Positions 1 to 8,244 of a stretch of DNA of 64,000 nt are shown one piece after another. Position numbers and translations under genes: made by a program. The stretch covers positions 27,455 through 91,454 of the forward strand of contig NZ_NFJK01000014.1 in NCBI RefSeq assembly GCF_002159845.1. Reading direction: 5' to 3'. Under the pieces are notes generated by a model, which saw only the letters and a program-made list of their open reading frames with translations, searched no databases and was not told where the DNA came from. Position 1 is the stretch's first letter. Each line of letters opens with the position of its first letter. The stretch is from Anaeromassilibacillus sp. An250. Its GTDB lineage: Bacteria; Bacillota; Clostridia; Oscillospirales; Acutalibacteraceae.

Positions 1-26
1 CTTTCACTTGGTAGCCCGAAAAGGGG

Positions 27-440
27 TCATTCGTATGGGTGGTTTCTCAAAATTTTTTGAAAAATTTTTCTGACCGCTTCAATGGAGCCTTGCACCGAAC
101 TCTTGGAGCAGCCGCACAGGGCAGCGATTTCCGAAAAACTCAGCCCGTCCAGGGCATAGAGCAGGAACCGGCGGCGCTGGGCCTCGGTGCAGGTGTCCAG
201 GACGGCCATCAGCTCCCCCAGCGTTTCCATGCGGCAAAGGTAGTCCTCCGGCGTTTCGCCGTAGATACCCACGCCCTCGGTGGCAACTATGTACTCGTCA
301 AACTCCCGGCCATCCCAGTGCCGCCGCTGCTCATGGAACAGGTTCTCGGTCTTGTGGTCGGCCCGGTCAAGAAATTCATAGACTTCCAGCGTGACCTCCA
401 CGGCCACAGCTTGTCCGTCGTAATTGATGGTGACTTCCAT
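27..440 (-). CDS. Sigma-70 region 4-like protein of conjugative elements
   Basis: This 137-residue protein has a C-terminal helix-turn-helix (about residues 90-130, with L-S-F-S-E-I-A-A-L-C-G-C-S) of the sigma-70 region 4 type and no region 2. Such short sigma-like regulators are common near the recombination module of Tn916/Tn1549-like elements and are thought to control excision or transfer genes. The ATG at 440 is preceded by GGAGG at 8 bases. The second helix runs into I-F-Q-K-I-L-R. It probably belongs to the partial TnpX/TnpV element, but since the left end of that element is not seen it could also be outer ICE sequence. Confidence 0.7.
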   Translation of the reverse strand: MEVTINYDGQAVAVEVTLEVYEFLDRADHKTENLFHEQRRHWDGREFDEYIVATEGVGIYGETPEDYLCRMETLGELMAVLDTCTEAQRRRFLLYALDGLSFSEIAALCGCSKSSVQGSIEAVRKIFQKILRNHPYE

Positions 441-889
441 CTGCCTTTCCTCCGTTCAGATTTTTTGCGGGAAAATCTGAACGGGGCGGCGGGGAACGGC
501 ACCGGGGGCAGGGCTCGGGCCATGTTGACCCGATGTTCCGTCCCCACAGGTATGAAAAAGCGCCCGGACAGCAGAAAGCTATTCGAGCGCAAAAAATACG
601 GTATTCAGTTACATTGTGACAATTTTCGCACTGGCTGCCAGACGGGGCCTGTTCAGTGGCTGGGCTTTTTTTGACGGTAGTGCAAACATCGTCTGAATTT
701 GTCGGCGGTCAGTGTGCTTCATGGCGGCTCCCTCCGTAAGCCGCCGTGTCAGTGTGTAGGCGTCACTCCTTTGTCGAGGGCATAAAGAACGGCGGTCTTG
801 ATGTACTCAAAACCGCCGTTCCATTTTAGGCGTGATGATTGTCTGCTGAACGACGGCTTTTTTTCTTTGCCGTCGTCCGGCAGAATATT
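441..889. other. Intergenic stretch with hairpins and one possible small gene
   Basis: The stretch holds several inverted repeats: GGCGGCT/AGCCGCC near 724-746, AACGGCGGT/ACCGCCGTT near 788-822 and ACGACGGC/GCCGTCGT near 850-877. The last lies just downstream of the lipoprotein gene on the plus side and upstream of the sigma-like gene. Hairpins of this kind occur between many genes of this ICE family and may act as terminators or attenuators. Apart from a possible 37-codon frame at 609-722, no gene is convincing here. Confidence 0.5.
609..722 (-). CDS. Possible small basic peptide (37 aa)
   Basis: An ATG at 722 preceded by GGAGGG opens a 37-codon frame encoding a Lys/Arg-rich peptide (starts M-K-H-T-D-R-R-Q). 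I do not recognise it. It lies between the lipoprotein and the sigma-like gene in the same orientation, where Tn916-like elements often carry tiny frames. Support is limited to the ribosome-binding site and position, so it may be fortuitous. Confidence 0.25.
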   Translation of the reverse strand: MKHTDRRQIQTMFALPSKKAQPLNRPRLAASAKIVTM

Positions 890-1456
890 TCACTCAATAT
901 TAAGTTCTGCACTACCTGTAAATTCTTCTCCCCATATTCCGAAATAGCTACTTCCGTTACCGACCTCAAATTTGCCGGTAAAGGTATCATTCGCCTGGAG
1001 AATTACAGTCGGGTCATTATTTCCTGATTGTAAGAAAATAATAGCTTCGCCTTCTTCAATCGTTAAAGTACATTCCACCTCAACGGTAGATCCTTTTTCA
1101 CGCTCTACAGTAGTTCCTCCAAATAAAATTTCTGTTCCTGAAAAGCGAGTATAATCTGCCTGATATGTGCCAGTATAGCTATCTTCTCCTGCTGTACGTT
1201 TACCCTGCAAAAAGATTTCATTTGTAAGTGCAGTCTTTCCGCCTGCCTCATTGACTGAATTTATAGCATTTAATATTGTGTCCTTTACCTCGTCATCAGC
1301 AAGGTTCGCGGCAGAATCTAAAAGAGCATTTTTCCCATTTATCAGGTTTTCAAGAACAGCGTCTTTTCCATCAGCTAAAGCTTCAAAGACCTTTGAACAA
1401 CCACATAAATTTAATACGCACGTCAGCGCTAATATGAAATAGATCTTTTTCTTCAT
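890..1456 (-). CDS. Lipoprotein at the end of a LanFEG-like ABC transporter operon
   Basis: The 188-residue product begins with a lipoprotein signal (K-K-K then a hydrophobic run, lipobox L-C-G-C, Cys about residue 20). The remainder is acidic, with a helical region (about 25-75) followed by beta-rich sequence; no family was recognised. It starts 5 bases after the stop of the second permease gene and closes the operon ATPase-permease-permease-lipoprotein. Lantibiotic producers and some non-producers pair LanFEG transporters with an immunity lipoprotein (NisI/SpaI type). By position this could be an analogue, but I see no sequence proof. The AT-rich composition matches the transporter cassette, not the GC-rich ICE genes. 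Confidence 0.6.
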   Translation of the reverse strand: MKKKIYFILALTCVLNLCGCSKVFEALADGKDAVLENLINGKNALLDSAANLADDEVKDTILNAINSVNEAGGKTALTNEIFLQGKRTAGEDSYTGTYQADYTRFSGTEILFGGTTVEREKGSTVEVECTLTIEEGEAIIFLQSGNNDPTVILQANDTFTGKFEVGNGSSYFGIWGEEFTGSAELNIE

Positions 1457-1460
1457 TTGC

Positions 1461-2237
1461 TCACCAGCCTCGTTTTCTGGCCGTCTTTCTTTTTTTCTTC
1501 GTGGCTACAAGTATCTGCGGCTTTCGCCCTTTTTTTGCCAGCAATAATATGGAACATCCGATAATGGCCAATAATATAAAGATTGCAGGCAAAGGATGAT
1601 AACTCATTCCATTTTCAACACCACACTCAGGGTCCATCAAAATCATACTTGCCTTAATTGGATACCAATTAAGCAACGTACCTTCAAAAGTACCAAAATA
1701 GCCGTAAACAAATGCAATCGCAACGCCCCCGAGAAAATTATTGGGAGAGCAGCTCATAATCAATATTATAGGTAAAACAGCAATATAAACGAGAACATTT
1801 GCTCCTGTTATCTGTAAAAGTGAGCTGCACACCGAACCCACGCTAATTCCTGGAAATCCGGCTGCCGCACTAACCGTCAAACCAATCAGATTGCTAAAAA
1901 AGCTAAAAAAAATCGTAAGAAGCAAAAGGATCATCAATTTTCCTGCAAGCAGTCTGCGATAAGATAAAGGAATCGTCAAAATGTTTTTTATCGTATCGTT
2001 GGTATATTCTCTCGTGATAATATAACCGGCAATCAAGGTTATGATAATCGGAAAAAACAACGTGCAGTTGTTAATCAAAACCTGACGCATAAAATATTCA
2101 AATGTCCATGTTTTTCCATCATCAGCCGTTGAATAAAAGAGAGACAGAAGTGCTGAGAGGGAAGTCATAATTATACCGGCTTTCACAACCGAGTATCGTT
2201 TCAGTTTAATAAACTCCATCTTTACTATTTTTCCCAT
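1461..2237 (-). CDS. ABC-2 type permease, lantibiotic/bacitracin-resistance family
   Basis: The protein has about six hydrophobic segments and the N-terminal M-E-F-I-K-L-K-R signature typical of the EF/BcrB-like permeases of antimicrobial-peptide ABC transporters. It acts in the membrane as one of the two permease subunits pumping or extracting peptides. I place the start at 2237 (ATG, GAGG 8 bases upstream) rather than 2255 because the latter would overlap the previous gene's end without a better site. The gene follows a second permease with the reading frames almost touching, so the two are translationally coupled. The C-terminus is a basic tail (K-K-K-R-K-T-A-R-K-R). Confidence 0.8.
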   Translation of the reverse strand: MGKIVKMEFIKLKRYSVVKAGIIMTSLSALLSLFYSTADDGKTWTFEYFMRQVLINNCTLFFPIIITLIAGYIITREYTNDTIKNILTIPLSYRRLLAGKLMILLLLTIFFSFFSNLIGLTVSAAAGFPGISVGSVCSSLLQITGANVLVYIAVLPIILIMSCSPNNFLGGVAIAFVYGYFGTFEGTLLNWYPIKASMILMDPECGVENGMSYHPLPAIFILLAIIGCSILLLAKKGRKPQILVATKKKRKTARKRGW

Positions 2238-2242
2238 CCTGT

Positions 2243-3052
2243 TCACCTCGTCCATTTTTTATAAAATCGAATAATCAGCCACAAAGAAAGAGCAACCGTA
2301 ATCAGCATGAGGAGTAGCGTATGGAGTGTACTGGGAATAATCGCATATGCCTCCGGCAGAAGATTATCTTTCTGTAAATGCTCCATCATGGAGCCGCTGG
2401 TCCAGTTCATCACACAGATTACTGGAAAAGAGTTCAAAAACATAATTTTAGTTTCGCTGATTGTTGTTCCAACAGTGCCCAGTATTCCCCAATTTAAAAT
2501 CGAGTAAAAGAATGACAGCAGGATGGACAACAGGAATGTACGGTTAAAATAAATAATCAGCAGAACAATCGGAAGAGATGCTGCAACGATGAGAATACCA
2601 AATACAATACTCATAATCAGCTTGTAACCCATCCCGTAAACCATTCCCATTTGAAAGACTTTTGCAAAAACAGCAACTGCAAGTGTGCTGATTATGCAAA
2701 AAGAAATACCAAAGATGAATAGCAGTGAAATCTTAGCCAAAATGAGTTGCGTATTCGTAACGGGGATCGTTCGTATATTTTTGAAAGTATCACAGTCACG
2801 TTCCATAAAAAACAGAACAGCAGCAATAATGCCGATTAAACATGGCAGCAAAAATACCAGGCCATATCCCAACATCATGGTGTAGGCGTAATCAAATCGG
2901 GTTTGCAGATAATGTTCTGTCGTATCTGCCGTCGAACCGGCTTTTGTCATATATACCAAAATAACAGGGAAAAACAATGCCAATGACAGAAACGCATAAA
3001 TTAACTTTTTGCGCTTTAATTTCCAAAATTCACACTTAATCAATTTAAGCAA
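2243..3052 (-). CDS. ABC-2 type permease, lantibiotic/bacitracin-resistance family
   Basis: A membrane protein with about six transmembrane segments and the start K-C-E-F-W-K-L-K-R-K-K-L, a paralogue of the following permease (both carry an E-F-x-K-L-K-R motif near the N-terminus). The start is probably TTG at 3052, since GGAGG of the overlapping ATPase frame lies 8 bases upstream; GTG at 3061 would abut the ribosome-binding site. It overlaps the end of the ATPase gene, so the transporter genes are coupled. It most likely forms a heteromeric LanE/LanG-like pore. Confidence 0.8.
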   Translation of the reverse strand: MLKLIKCEFWKLKRKKLIYAFLSLALFFPVILVYMTKAGSTADTTEHYLQTRFDYAYTMMLGYGLVFLLPCLIGIIAAVLFFMERDCDTFKNIRTIPVTNTQLILAKISLLFIFGISFCIISTLAVAVFAKVFQMGMVYGMGYKLIMSIVFGILIVAASLPIVLLIIYFNRTFLLSILLSFFYSILNWGILGTVGTTISETKIMFLNSFPVICVMNWTSGSMMEHLQKDNLLPEAYAIIPSTLHTLLLMLITVALSLWLIIRFYKKWTR

Positions 3053-3968
3053 TTCCTTCACCTCCGGTAACCTTTTTGAAATAATCCTCTAATGTTTCTT
3101 CACAAAGGTGAGCTTCGCTGACTGCAACTTTGTTGGAATCAAAAGCATGAATTATAAAAGCCGCGTCCAGATTGAGATCGTACAGCATAAGGTTATGGTC
3201 GTCTTTTATGCTGAAATTTTGTGTATGGAACTCTGTTTCCAGAATGCGCCCCGCCTGCGCAGCGTCTGATATTCTAAAATGAATATATCTTCCATTTCTT
3301 TGTTCTAATTCTTCCAAACTTTCTTCTTCCAGCAAAACACCATGATCGATAATTCCAATATCATCAGCCAGCAGTGCAATTTCGGACAAGATATGACTTG
3401 AAATCAAAATGGTTTTTCCGCGTTCCGTACAAAGGCTGCGGATAAATTTTCTGACCTCAGCAATACCGATGGGGTCAAGTCCGTTAATTGGTTCGTCCAG
3501 AATTAAAAGTTCCGGGTCATGCATGATTGCAAGGGCAATCGCAAGACGCTGTTTCATTCCTAAAGAATATTGGGAAAACAGCTTCTTATCCCGATAAGGC
3601 AGCCCTACCAATTCAAGAGAACGGCGAATGGAATCCCTTCCCGGCACGCCTCTAAGCTCTGCAAAAATCCGAAGATTTTCAGTGCCAGTTAAATTGGGAT
3701 AAAAACCCGGCGATTCAATCAAGCTACCAATACGGGGAAGTATTGTTCTTTCATCCGTCTGGATATTCCTGCCAAAAATATGCACAGTTCCGGAAGTTGG
3801 TTCTGTCAGCCCCAACAGCATTTTCATGGTTGTAGTTTTACCGGCTCCATTTCTCCCCAATAAACCATAGATACGTCCCCTTTTTACATGAATATTCAAG
3901 TCCGCAACACTTTTTTGTGTTTCATACTGTTTAGTAAGATTTCGTGTTTCAATAACATAATTATTCAT
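3045..3968 (-). CDS. ABC transporter ATP-binding protein, BcrA/LanF-like
   Basis: A single nucleotide-binding domain: Walker A G-R-N-G-A-G-K-T-T at about 38-46, signature Y-S-L-G-M-K-Q-R, Walker B L-L-I-L-D-E-P, and the short C-terminal extension typical of BcrA-type proteins. It powers export or removal of cationic antimicrobial peptides through the two permeases encoded next. The start at 3968 (M-N-N-Y-V) has AGGAGG 9 bases upstream; a longer frame to 3992 lacks this. The promoter region in front carries three 11-bp direct repeats, so the gene is probably activated by the adjacent response regulator. Confidence 0.88.
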   Translation of the reverse strand: MNNYVIETRNLTKQYETQKSVADLNIHVKRGRIYGLLGRNGAGKTTTMKMLLGLTEPTSGTVHIFGRNIQTDERTILPRIGSLIESPGFYPNLTGTENLRIFAELRGVPGRDSIRRSLELVGLPYRDKKLFSQYSLGMKQRLAIALAIMHDPELLILDEPINGLDPIGIAEVRKFIRSLCTERGKTILISSHILSEIALLADDIGIIDHGVLLEEESLEELEQRNGRYIHFRISDAAQAGRILETEFHTQNFSIKDDHNLMLYDLNLDAAFIIHAFDSNKVAVSEAHLCEETLEDYFKKVTGGEGIA

Positions 3969-3994
3969 TATACATAGCCTCCTTTTTGCCACTG

Positions 3995-4043
3995 ATTATA
4001 CTTTACCATGCCAACCTAACTTAAACCTAACCTAAACCTAACC
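3995..4043 (-). promoter_or_regulatory. Promoter with three 11-bp direct repeats (response-regulator box)
   Basis: On the minus strand three tandem 11-mers, GGTTAGGTTTA, GGTTAGGTTTA and AGTTAGGTTGG (4043 down to 4011), precede TATAAT (4000-3995) with no good -35 hexamer. Repeats spaced one helical turn apart over a weak -35 are the classic binding arrangement for OmpR-family activators. The box lies between the histidine-kinase gene and the ABC operon, so the cassette's own response regulator is the natural candidate. Confidence 0.7.
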
Positions 4044-4065
4044 GGCAGCTAAAATTTATCCTCTT

Positions 4066-4098
4066 ACAAAAAGTCCCCTGCGTTTGGCAGGGGAAACT
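4066..4098 (-). terminator. Rho-independent terminator after the histidine kinase
   Basis: On the minus strand TCCCCTGC and GCAGGGGA form an 8-bp stem with a short loop, followed by CTTTTTG. It directly follows the kinase stop codon and separates the regulatory genes from the ABC operon. Confidence 0.75.
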
Positions 4099-5031
4099 TC
4101 AAGCACTCAAGGGGAAATCTATCATGAATATTGTTTTTTTATTAGGAACGCTGCTGACCGATATTGCTCCTCCCATTTTTTCAACCAACTGCTTTGTAAT
4201 GGAAAGACCCAAACCGCTCCCTTTTCCAGACCTCCCTTTATCACATTTGTACAATCGTTCAAAAACATGCTGTAAATCTTCCTTGCTAATTCCAATACCA
4301 TTATCACAGATAGAAATTTCAATATGACGTTCCATTTTGTGCATGATAATTTCAATGGAACTGGCATGGCTATGAGATATGACATTTTGTATCAGATTGT
4401 TGATAATACGGGTATAAGCATTTTCATCAATCATGATTTCACAGGCAGAAGATGGAAAATCTATATTAAAATCCAATCCGCATTCTTCAAAGACAGGTAT
4501 CCAGTCTTTCAATATTGTACGGGTAAATTCAGTAACTTCAGTAGGTGTCATTACTATATCAAGATCTCCTGAATTTAATTTGAACCAATCAAACAGTATG
4601 TCGATATAATCTTTCAAATCATGGGCTTTTTTCCGGGCTGTTTCTATATAGGTTTCTTTATCAGCCCCAACCACAATTTCTTTATGAACAGCATCCAGAT
4701 AGCCGATCAGAATGGTAAGCGGTGTTCTTACGTCGTGAGATAGGCTTGACATTAGCTGTTTGTTGGCTTCATCCAGTTTGTTCATGGAAATAATGCGGCT
4801 TTCATAATTATTTACAATCGCATTGATTTTATAGGCTAACGGGGCTGTCAGGTCACTTTGGCTTGCAAGTATTTTAAGGTTTGCATTTCCACCTTCAATT
4901 TCCCCCAAAGCCTCTTCCATATCTGAAAATTTTTTCTTTGTATGAATCAGTTTCGCCCATAGTATCACTGATACGAGGAAGAAAAATATACATCCTCCAA
5001 GGGCATATACAAAAGCATTTGAATACAGCAA
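4099..5031 (-). CDS. Sensor histidine kinase of the peptide-resistance cassette
   Basis: The 310-residue protein has one N-terminal membrane segment (about 7-28), a linker, a dimerisation/phosphoacceptor box S-S-L-S-H-D-V-R-T-P (His about 99) and a C-terminal HATPase domain with N-L-I-Q-N and G-x-G-L-G-L-S-I motifs. The very short extracellular part is typical of intramembrane-sensing kinases that respond through their ABC transporter or directly to membrane-active peptides. It starts 3 bases after the response-regulator stop and ends at a terminator. It is expected to phosphorylate the adjacent regulator. Confidence 0.88.
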   Translation of the reverse strand: MLYSNAFVYALGGCIFFFLVSVILWAKLIHTKKKFSDMEEALGEIEGGNANLKILASQSDLTAPLAYKINAIVNNYESRIISMNKLDEANKQLMSSLSHDVRTPLTILIGYLDAVHKEIVVGADKETYIETARKKAHDLKDYIDILFDWFKLNSGDLDIVMTPTEVTEFTRTILKDWIPVFEECGLDFNIDFPSSACEIMIDENAYTRIINNLIQNVISHSHASSIEIIMHKMERHIEISICDNGIGISKEDLQHVFERLYKCDKGRSGKGSGLGLSITKQLVEKMGGAISVSSVPNKKTIFMIDFPLSA

Positions 5032-5034
5032 GCC

Positions 5035-5727
5035 TTACACCTCCTTACTAAAGCGATACCCCATACCTTTTACCGTTTGAATAACAGAAGATTTGTCAGA
5101 ATCCGGTTCTATTTTTTTGCGGAGTTTGCTAATCATAACCATGATGTTTGCATCGTCAAAACAATATTCTTCCTTCCATACAGCCTCATAAATCTGTTTT
5201 TTTGTCAGAATTTTTCCCTGATTGCGCGCAAGGTATAAAAGAAGTTCAAATTCTTTATTTGGCAATTCAAAAGTACCTTTTTCCGTGGTAACACTATGCT
5301 CGTCCAGATTGATCTCCAACCCCTTGTAAACCAGTTTTCCCAAAGTATCATCAATCACACTGAACTGGGTAAAACGACGAATCAGAGATATAACACGCGC
5401 CACAAATTCATCAACATCAAACGGCTTTGTCAGATAATCGTCTGCGCCAGCCCGCAGTCCCCGAACCTTACTAAGATTATCGCTTTTCGCCGTTAACATC
5501 AGAATTGGGATATTGCTTTTTTCTCTGATATGCTCCATTGTCTCAAAGCCATCCAATCCAGGCATCATTATATCTAATACAATTAACTGATATTGTTTGG
5601 TTGAGAGAAGAAATATTCCATCTTTTCCCGAATGGCAAACATCAGCATTTATATTTTCTACCAATACGCTTCGTTGTAATAACTCACATAATTCTTTATC
5701 ATCATCTATAATTAAAATTTTGTTCAT
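5035..5727 (-). CDS. OmpR-family response regulator
   Basis: An N-terminal receiver domain with the acidic pocket D-D-D (8-10), phosphoacceptor Asp52 in V-L-D-I-M-M-P-G and Lys101 in L-T-K-P-F is followed by a winged-helix DNA-binding domain (about 130-228, ending T-V-K-G-M-G-Y-R-F). The ATG at 5727 has AAGGAG upstream. It is the first gene of the regulator-kinase pair. The direct repeats at 4011-4043 are its likely operator. Confidence 0.9.
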   Translation of the reverse strand: MNKILIIDDDKELCELLQRSVLVENINADVCHSGKDGIFLLSTKQYQLIVLDIMMPGLDGFETMEHIREKSNIPILMLTAKSDNLSKVRGLRAGADDYLTKPFDVDEFVARVISLIRRFTQFSVIDDTLGKLVYKGLEINLDEHSVTTEKGTFELPNKEFELLLYLARNQGKILTKKQIYEAVWKEEYCFDDANIMVMISKLRKKIEPDSDKSSVIQTVKGMGYRFSKEV

Positions 5728-5891
5728 CCCACTTCTCCTTTATGATTTGCAAATTCTGTTCTTTGACTTCAAACTATTTATCCGGGTTTTTCCCATATAT
5801 CCAATTATATTTCTTTGTTTTGCGGAATACAAGGTGGGAAATGTGTCGGTATTATTATAATTTAATGCAAATCGAAGTCTTTACCTAAAAG

Positions 5892-6245
5892 CTAATTGTA
5901 GATCAATTCGTCTTGAATGATTTCCTCCACCTGCACTTTCAGAGTGTCCATCAGCCCCACCCAGCGCATAGGGTCACGGGCTTTTAGTTCCTCGGTGACG
6001 CCCGCCGCCTCCATCATGCGGGGCAGCATGGCGTCCATGCGCTCCCGCGCCGTCCGGTCAATCTCCAACAGGTGCGGGTACAGCTTTTCACTCAAAATCA
6101 AGCTGCTGTAAAGGCCGGGCCGGTGTTCCTTCAGGTAGCGTTGCCGCATACGGCCATACTTGCCGATGGGGGCCTCCGGCTGCCCGGAAAGTTTCAGGTC
6201 GGGGATGTAGTAATCCCCGCAGCGGGTGTAAGTCAATTCGTTCAT
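5892..6245 (-). CDS. tnpV: Transposon-encoded protein TnpV
   Basis: A 117-residue protein beginning M-N-E-L-T-Y-T, with the Y-Y-I-P-D-L and G-x-Y-G-R-M-R-x-x-Y-L-K-E-H patterns characteristic of the TnpV family of Tn4451/Tn4453-like elements. Its function is unknown; TnpV always travels with large serine recombinases. The ATG at 6245 has GGAGG 6 bases upstream. It follows the recombinase gene with 26 bases between. Confidence 0.85.
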   Translation of the reverse strand: MNELTYTRCGDYYIPDLKLSGQPEAPIGKYGRMRQRYLKEHRPGLYSSLILSEKLYPHLLEIDRTARERMDAMLPRMMEAAGVTEELKARDPMRWVGLMDTLKVQVEEIIQDELIYN

Positions 6246-6271
6246 GTTCGTCCTCCTTTGCACTGTGACGG

Positions 6272-8152
6272 TTAAACTGCGGCGCTGGCCGATATGGTGG
6301 CCTTGCGCGGCTCCTGCCTGGGCAACTGGCTGACAGGGATAAAAATGCCTTTTTCCATGTCCTCAGCCCGGATCGCGGCCTTTGCCACCTCCACCTGGAC
6401 CTTGCGCTTGGCGTTGTAGCGTTCTTCCCATTCCTTCTGCTTGCCGTTGGCCTTGCGACGTAAGTAGTTCTGGTGAAGCCTGTCCTTGCGCTCCTCCTTC
6501 TTCCGCAGTTCTTCCTGTTCCTCCGGGGTCAGGGGAACCGGCTGCAAGGCGGGCGGGATATACCGGCCCACAAAGTTGAAGTAGATTTCAACCTCCTGTG
6601 TGGTGTCTTGGCTGCCTTTCCGGGCGCGTTCATGGACAAGGATTTTCTCTACAAACTCGTTGAGCATGGTGTTTGTCAGCGTGTCGAAGTTTTCATACTT
6701 GTCAATCAGGGCAATAAACTTCTCCGCAGATTTCCGGCTCTGCTCGTAGCCAGTAACGGCCTTTTCCAGTTCCGCGATTTCCGCATTGAGAGCGTCCTGC
6801 TCTTTGGCATACTGTGCGTCCAGGGCCTCATACCGGGCGTCCGGCAGCTTACCCAGGGCGTTGTCCTCATAGATTTTGCAGATCAGCTTTTCCAGTTCCC
6901 CGGCCCGCTTTTGGGCGGCGGCCAGCCGTTTCCGCTTTTTGGATATGTCGGCGGTCTGCTGGGCGGCCTGCGTTTCCTGGACAGTGCGGATAAACTCAGC
7001 CCTGTCATTCTTGGAATACTCCGCGATGGCCCGGAGCATATCGGTTATCAGGGTCAGGACGGCCTCGGCCCGGATGCGGTGCTGTGTGCCGCAGAGCGTC
7101 CCGCATGGGACTTTGGTGTATTGGCTGCAAGTAAACTGTGGATCGCGCTTTCCGTTGTAGGTGCGGTGAACATACATCTTGCCGCCGCAGTCAGCGCAGT
7201 ACATCAGGCCGGTCAGGGGATGGGCCTCGCCCCAGCCGTCCGGGTAGCGCCGGACATTTGCCCGGATACGCTGCACATTGTCAAAGGTTTCCTGGTCGAT
7301 GATGGCCTCATGGGTATTCTCGAAAATCGTCCACTCGCTTTCGTCAACATAGTGGCTTTTCTTGTCCTTGAAGTGCTTGCGGGTCTTGAAATTGATGGTG
7401 TGGCCCAGGTATTCCCGCTTTTTCAGGATGTTTACAATGGTGGATGAACCCCAGCCATAAGGGTCTTTGACCGGCTTCGTCCTGTTTACTCCTTCGTCAA
7501 AGCGTGCCAGATGGACAGCGGGGATTTCAACCTTTGCCTCGGACAGTAGCCTGGAGATTTGATAGGGGCCGTAGCCCTCCATCGTCAGGGAAAAGATACG
7601 GCGTACCACTTCGGCGGCTTCTTCGTCCACAAGCCAGTGTTCCCGCTTCTCGTCCCACAAGTAGCCGTAAATAACGGTGCCGGTCAGGTGCTTGCCGCTC
7701 ATGCCCTTGGACTTGAACACGGAGCGGATTTTCCGGCTGGTGTCGCGGGCGTAAAACTCATTCATAATGTTGCGGAAAGGGGTAAAATCATCATCACCTT
7801 TCAGACTGTCTACACCGTCATTGATGGCGATCAGCCGGACACCGCGCTGCCGCAAAATCTCCATAACCTGGCCGACTTTCAGATAGTCACGCCCCAGGCG
7901 GCTCATGTCTTTGATAACAATGGCCTCCACCCGTCCGGCCTCGACTTCCTCCATCATCGCCAGAAAGCCGGGGCGGTCAAAGCGGGTTCCCGATACACCG
8001 TCATCGGTGAAATGCCGGGGATTGGGCAGGTTATTCCGGCGGGCAAACTCCTCTAACATCTGCTTTTGATGGCTTATGGAATTACTCTCGCCCTGTAACT
8101 CATCGTCGCGGCTCAAACGCTCGTACAGTGGGGTGATTTTTTCGTTTCTCAT
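6272..8152 (-). CDS. Large serine recombinase (TnpX-like)
   Basis: The 626-residue protein has a resolvase catalytic domain (about 5-155; catalytic Ser in L-Y-E-R-L-S-R-D, then D-G-V-S-G-T and M-S-R-L-G-R-D), a recombinase domain (about 165-270), a zinc ribbon C-A-D-C-G-G-K-M with later Cys pair (about 320-360) and a coiled-coil region (about 385-490). It catalyses excision and integration of the element through a circular form. AGGAGG lies 7 bases upstream of the ATG at 8152. Its position 92 bases from the virD4 junction marks it as the mobility gene of the partial left element. Confidence 0.93.
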   Translation of the reverse strand: MRNEKITPLYERLSRDDELQGESNSISHQKQMLEEFARRNNLPNPRHFTDDGVSGTRFDRPGFLAMMEEVEAGRVEAIVIKDMSRLGRDYLKVGQVMEILRQRGVRLIAINDGVDSLKGDDDFTPFRNIMNEFYARDTSRKIRSVFKSKGMSGKHLTGTVIYGYLWDEKREHWLVDEEAAEVVRRIFSLTMEGYGPYQISRLLSEAKVEIPAVHLARFDEGVNRTKPVKDPYGWGSSTIVNILKKREYLGHTINFKTRKHFKDKKSHYVDESEWTIFENTHEAIIDQETFDNVQRIRANVRRYPDGWGEAHPLTGLMYCADCGGKMYVHRTYNGKRDPQFTCSQYTKVPCGTLCGTQHRIRAEAVLTLITDMLRAIAEYSKNDRAEFIRTVQETQAAQQTADISKKRKRLAAAQKRAGELEKLICKIYEDNALGKLPDARYEALDAQYAKEQDALNAEIAELEKAVTGYEQSRKSAEKFIALIDKYENFDTLTNTMLNEFVEKILVHERARKGSQDTTQEVEIYFNFVGRYIPPALQPVPLTPEEQEELRKKEERKDRLHQNYLRRKANGKQKEWEERYNAKRKVQVEVAKAAIRAEDMEKGIFIPVSQLPRQEPRKATISASAAV

Positions 8153-8175
8153 GGCTGTACCTCCTGAAATGAAAA

Positions 8176-8238
8176 TGCTCTAAGTGACTGCTTCACTAAC
8201 CATGACAAAAGCCATGATTAAGAAGTCACTTAGAGCAT
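8176..8238. repeat. 14-bp perfect inverted repeat next to the element terminus
   Basis: TGCTCTAAGTGACT (8176-8189) is repeated in inverse orientation as AGTCACTTAGAGCA (8225-8238), with 35 bases between that also contain a shorter CCATGA/TCATGG-like pair. The structure lies between the recombinase start and the virD4 junction at 8244, where recombinase-binding attachment-site arms or the recombinase promoter would be expected. Confidence 0.8.
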
Positions 8239-8244
8239 ACATCT

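Larger units (their letters stand above)
1..8244. mobile_element. TnpX/TnpV-type serine-recombinase element, partial, inserted in virD4
   Basis: The right terminus is visible as an abrupt break in virD4: the codons for the conserved K-L-A-A-G run read normally down to 8245, then switch to unrelated sequence at 8244. A large serine recombinase gene starts 92 bases inside this end, followed by tnpV, as in Tn4451-like elements. TnpX-type elements recombine at GA dinucleotides, and a GA is present at the break (8245-8246). The remaining 6 kb carries an AT-rich two-component system and ABC transporter and a sigma-like gene. The left end and the C-terminal part of virD4 are not in the window. Confidence 0.7.
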
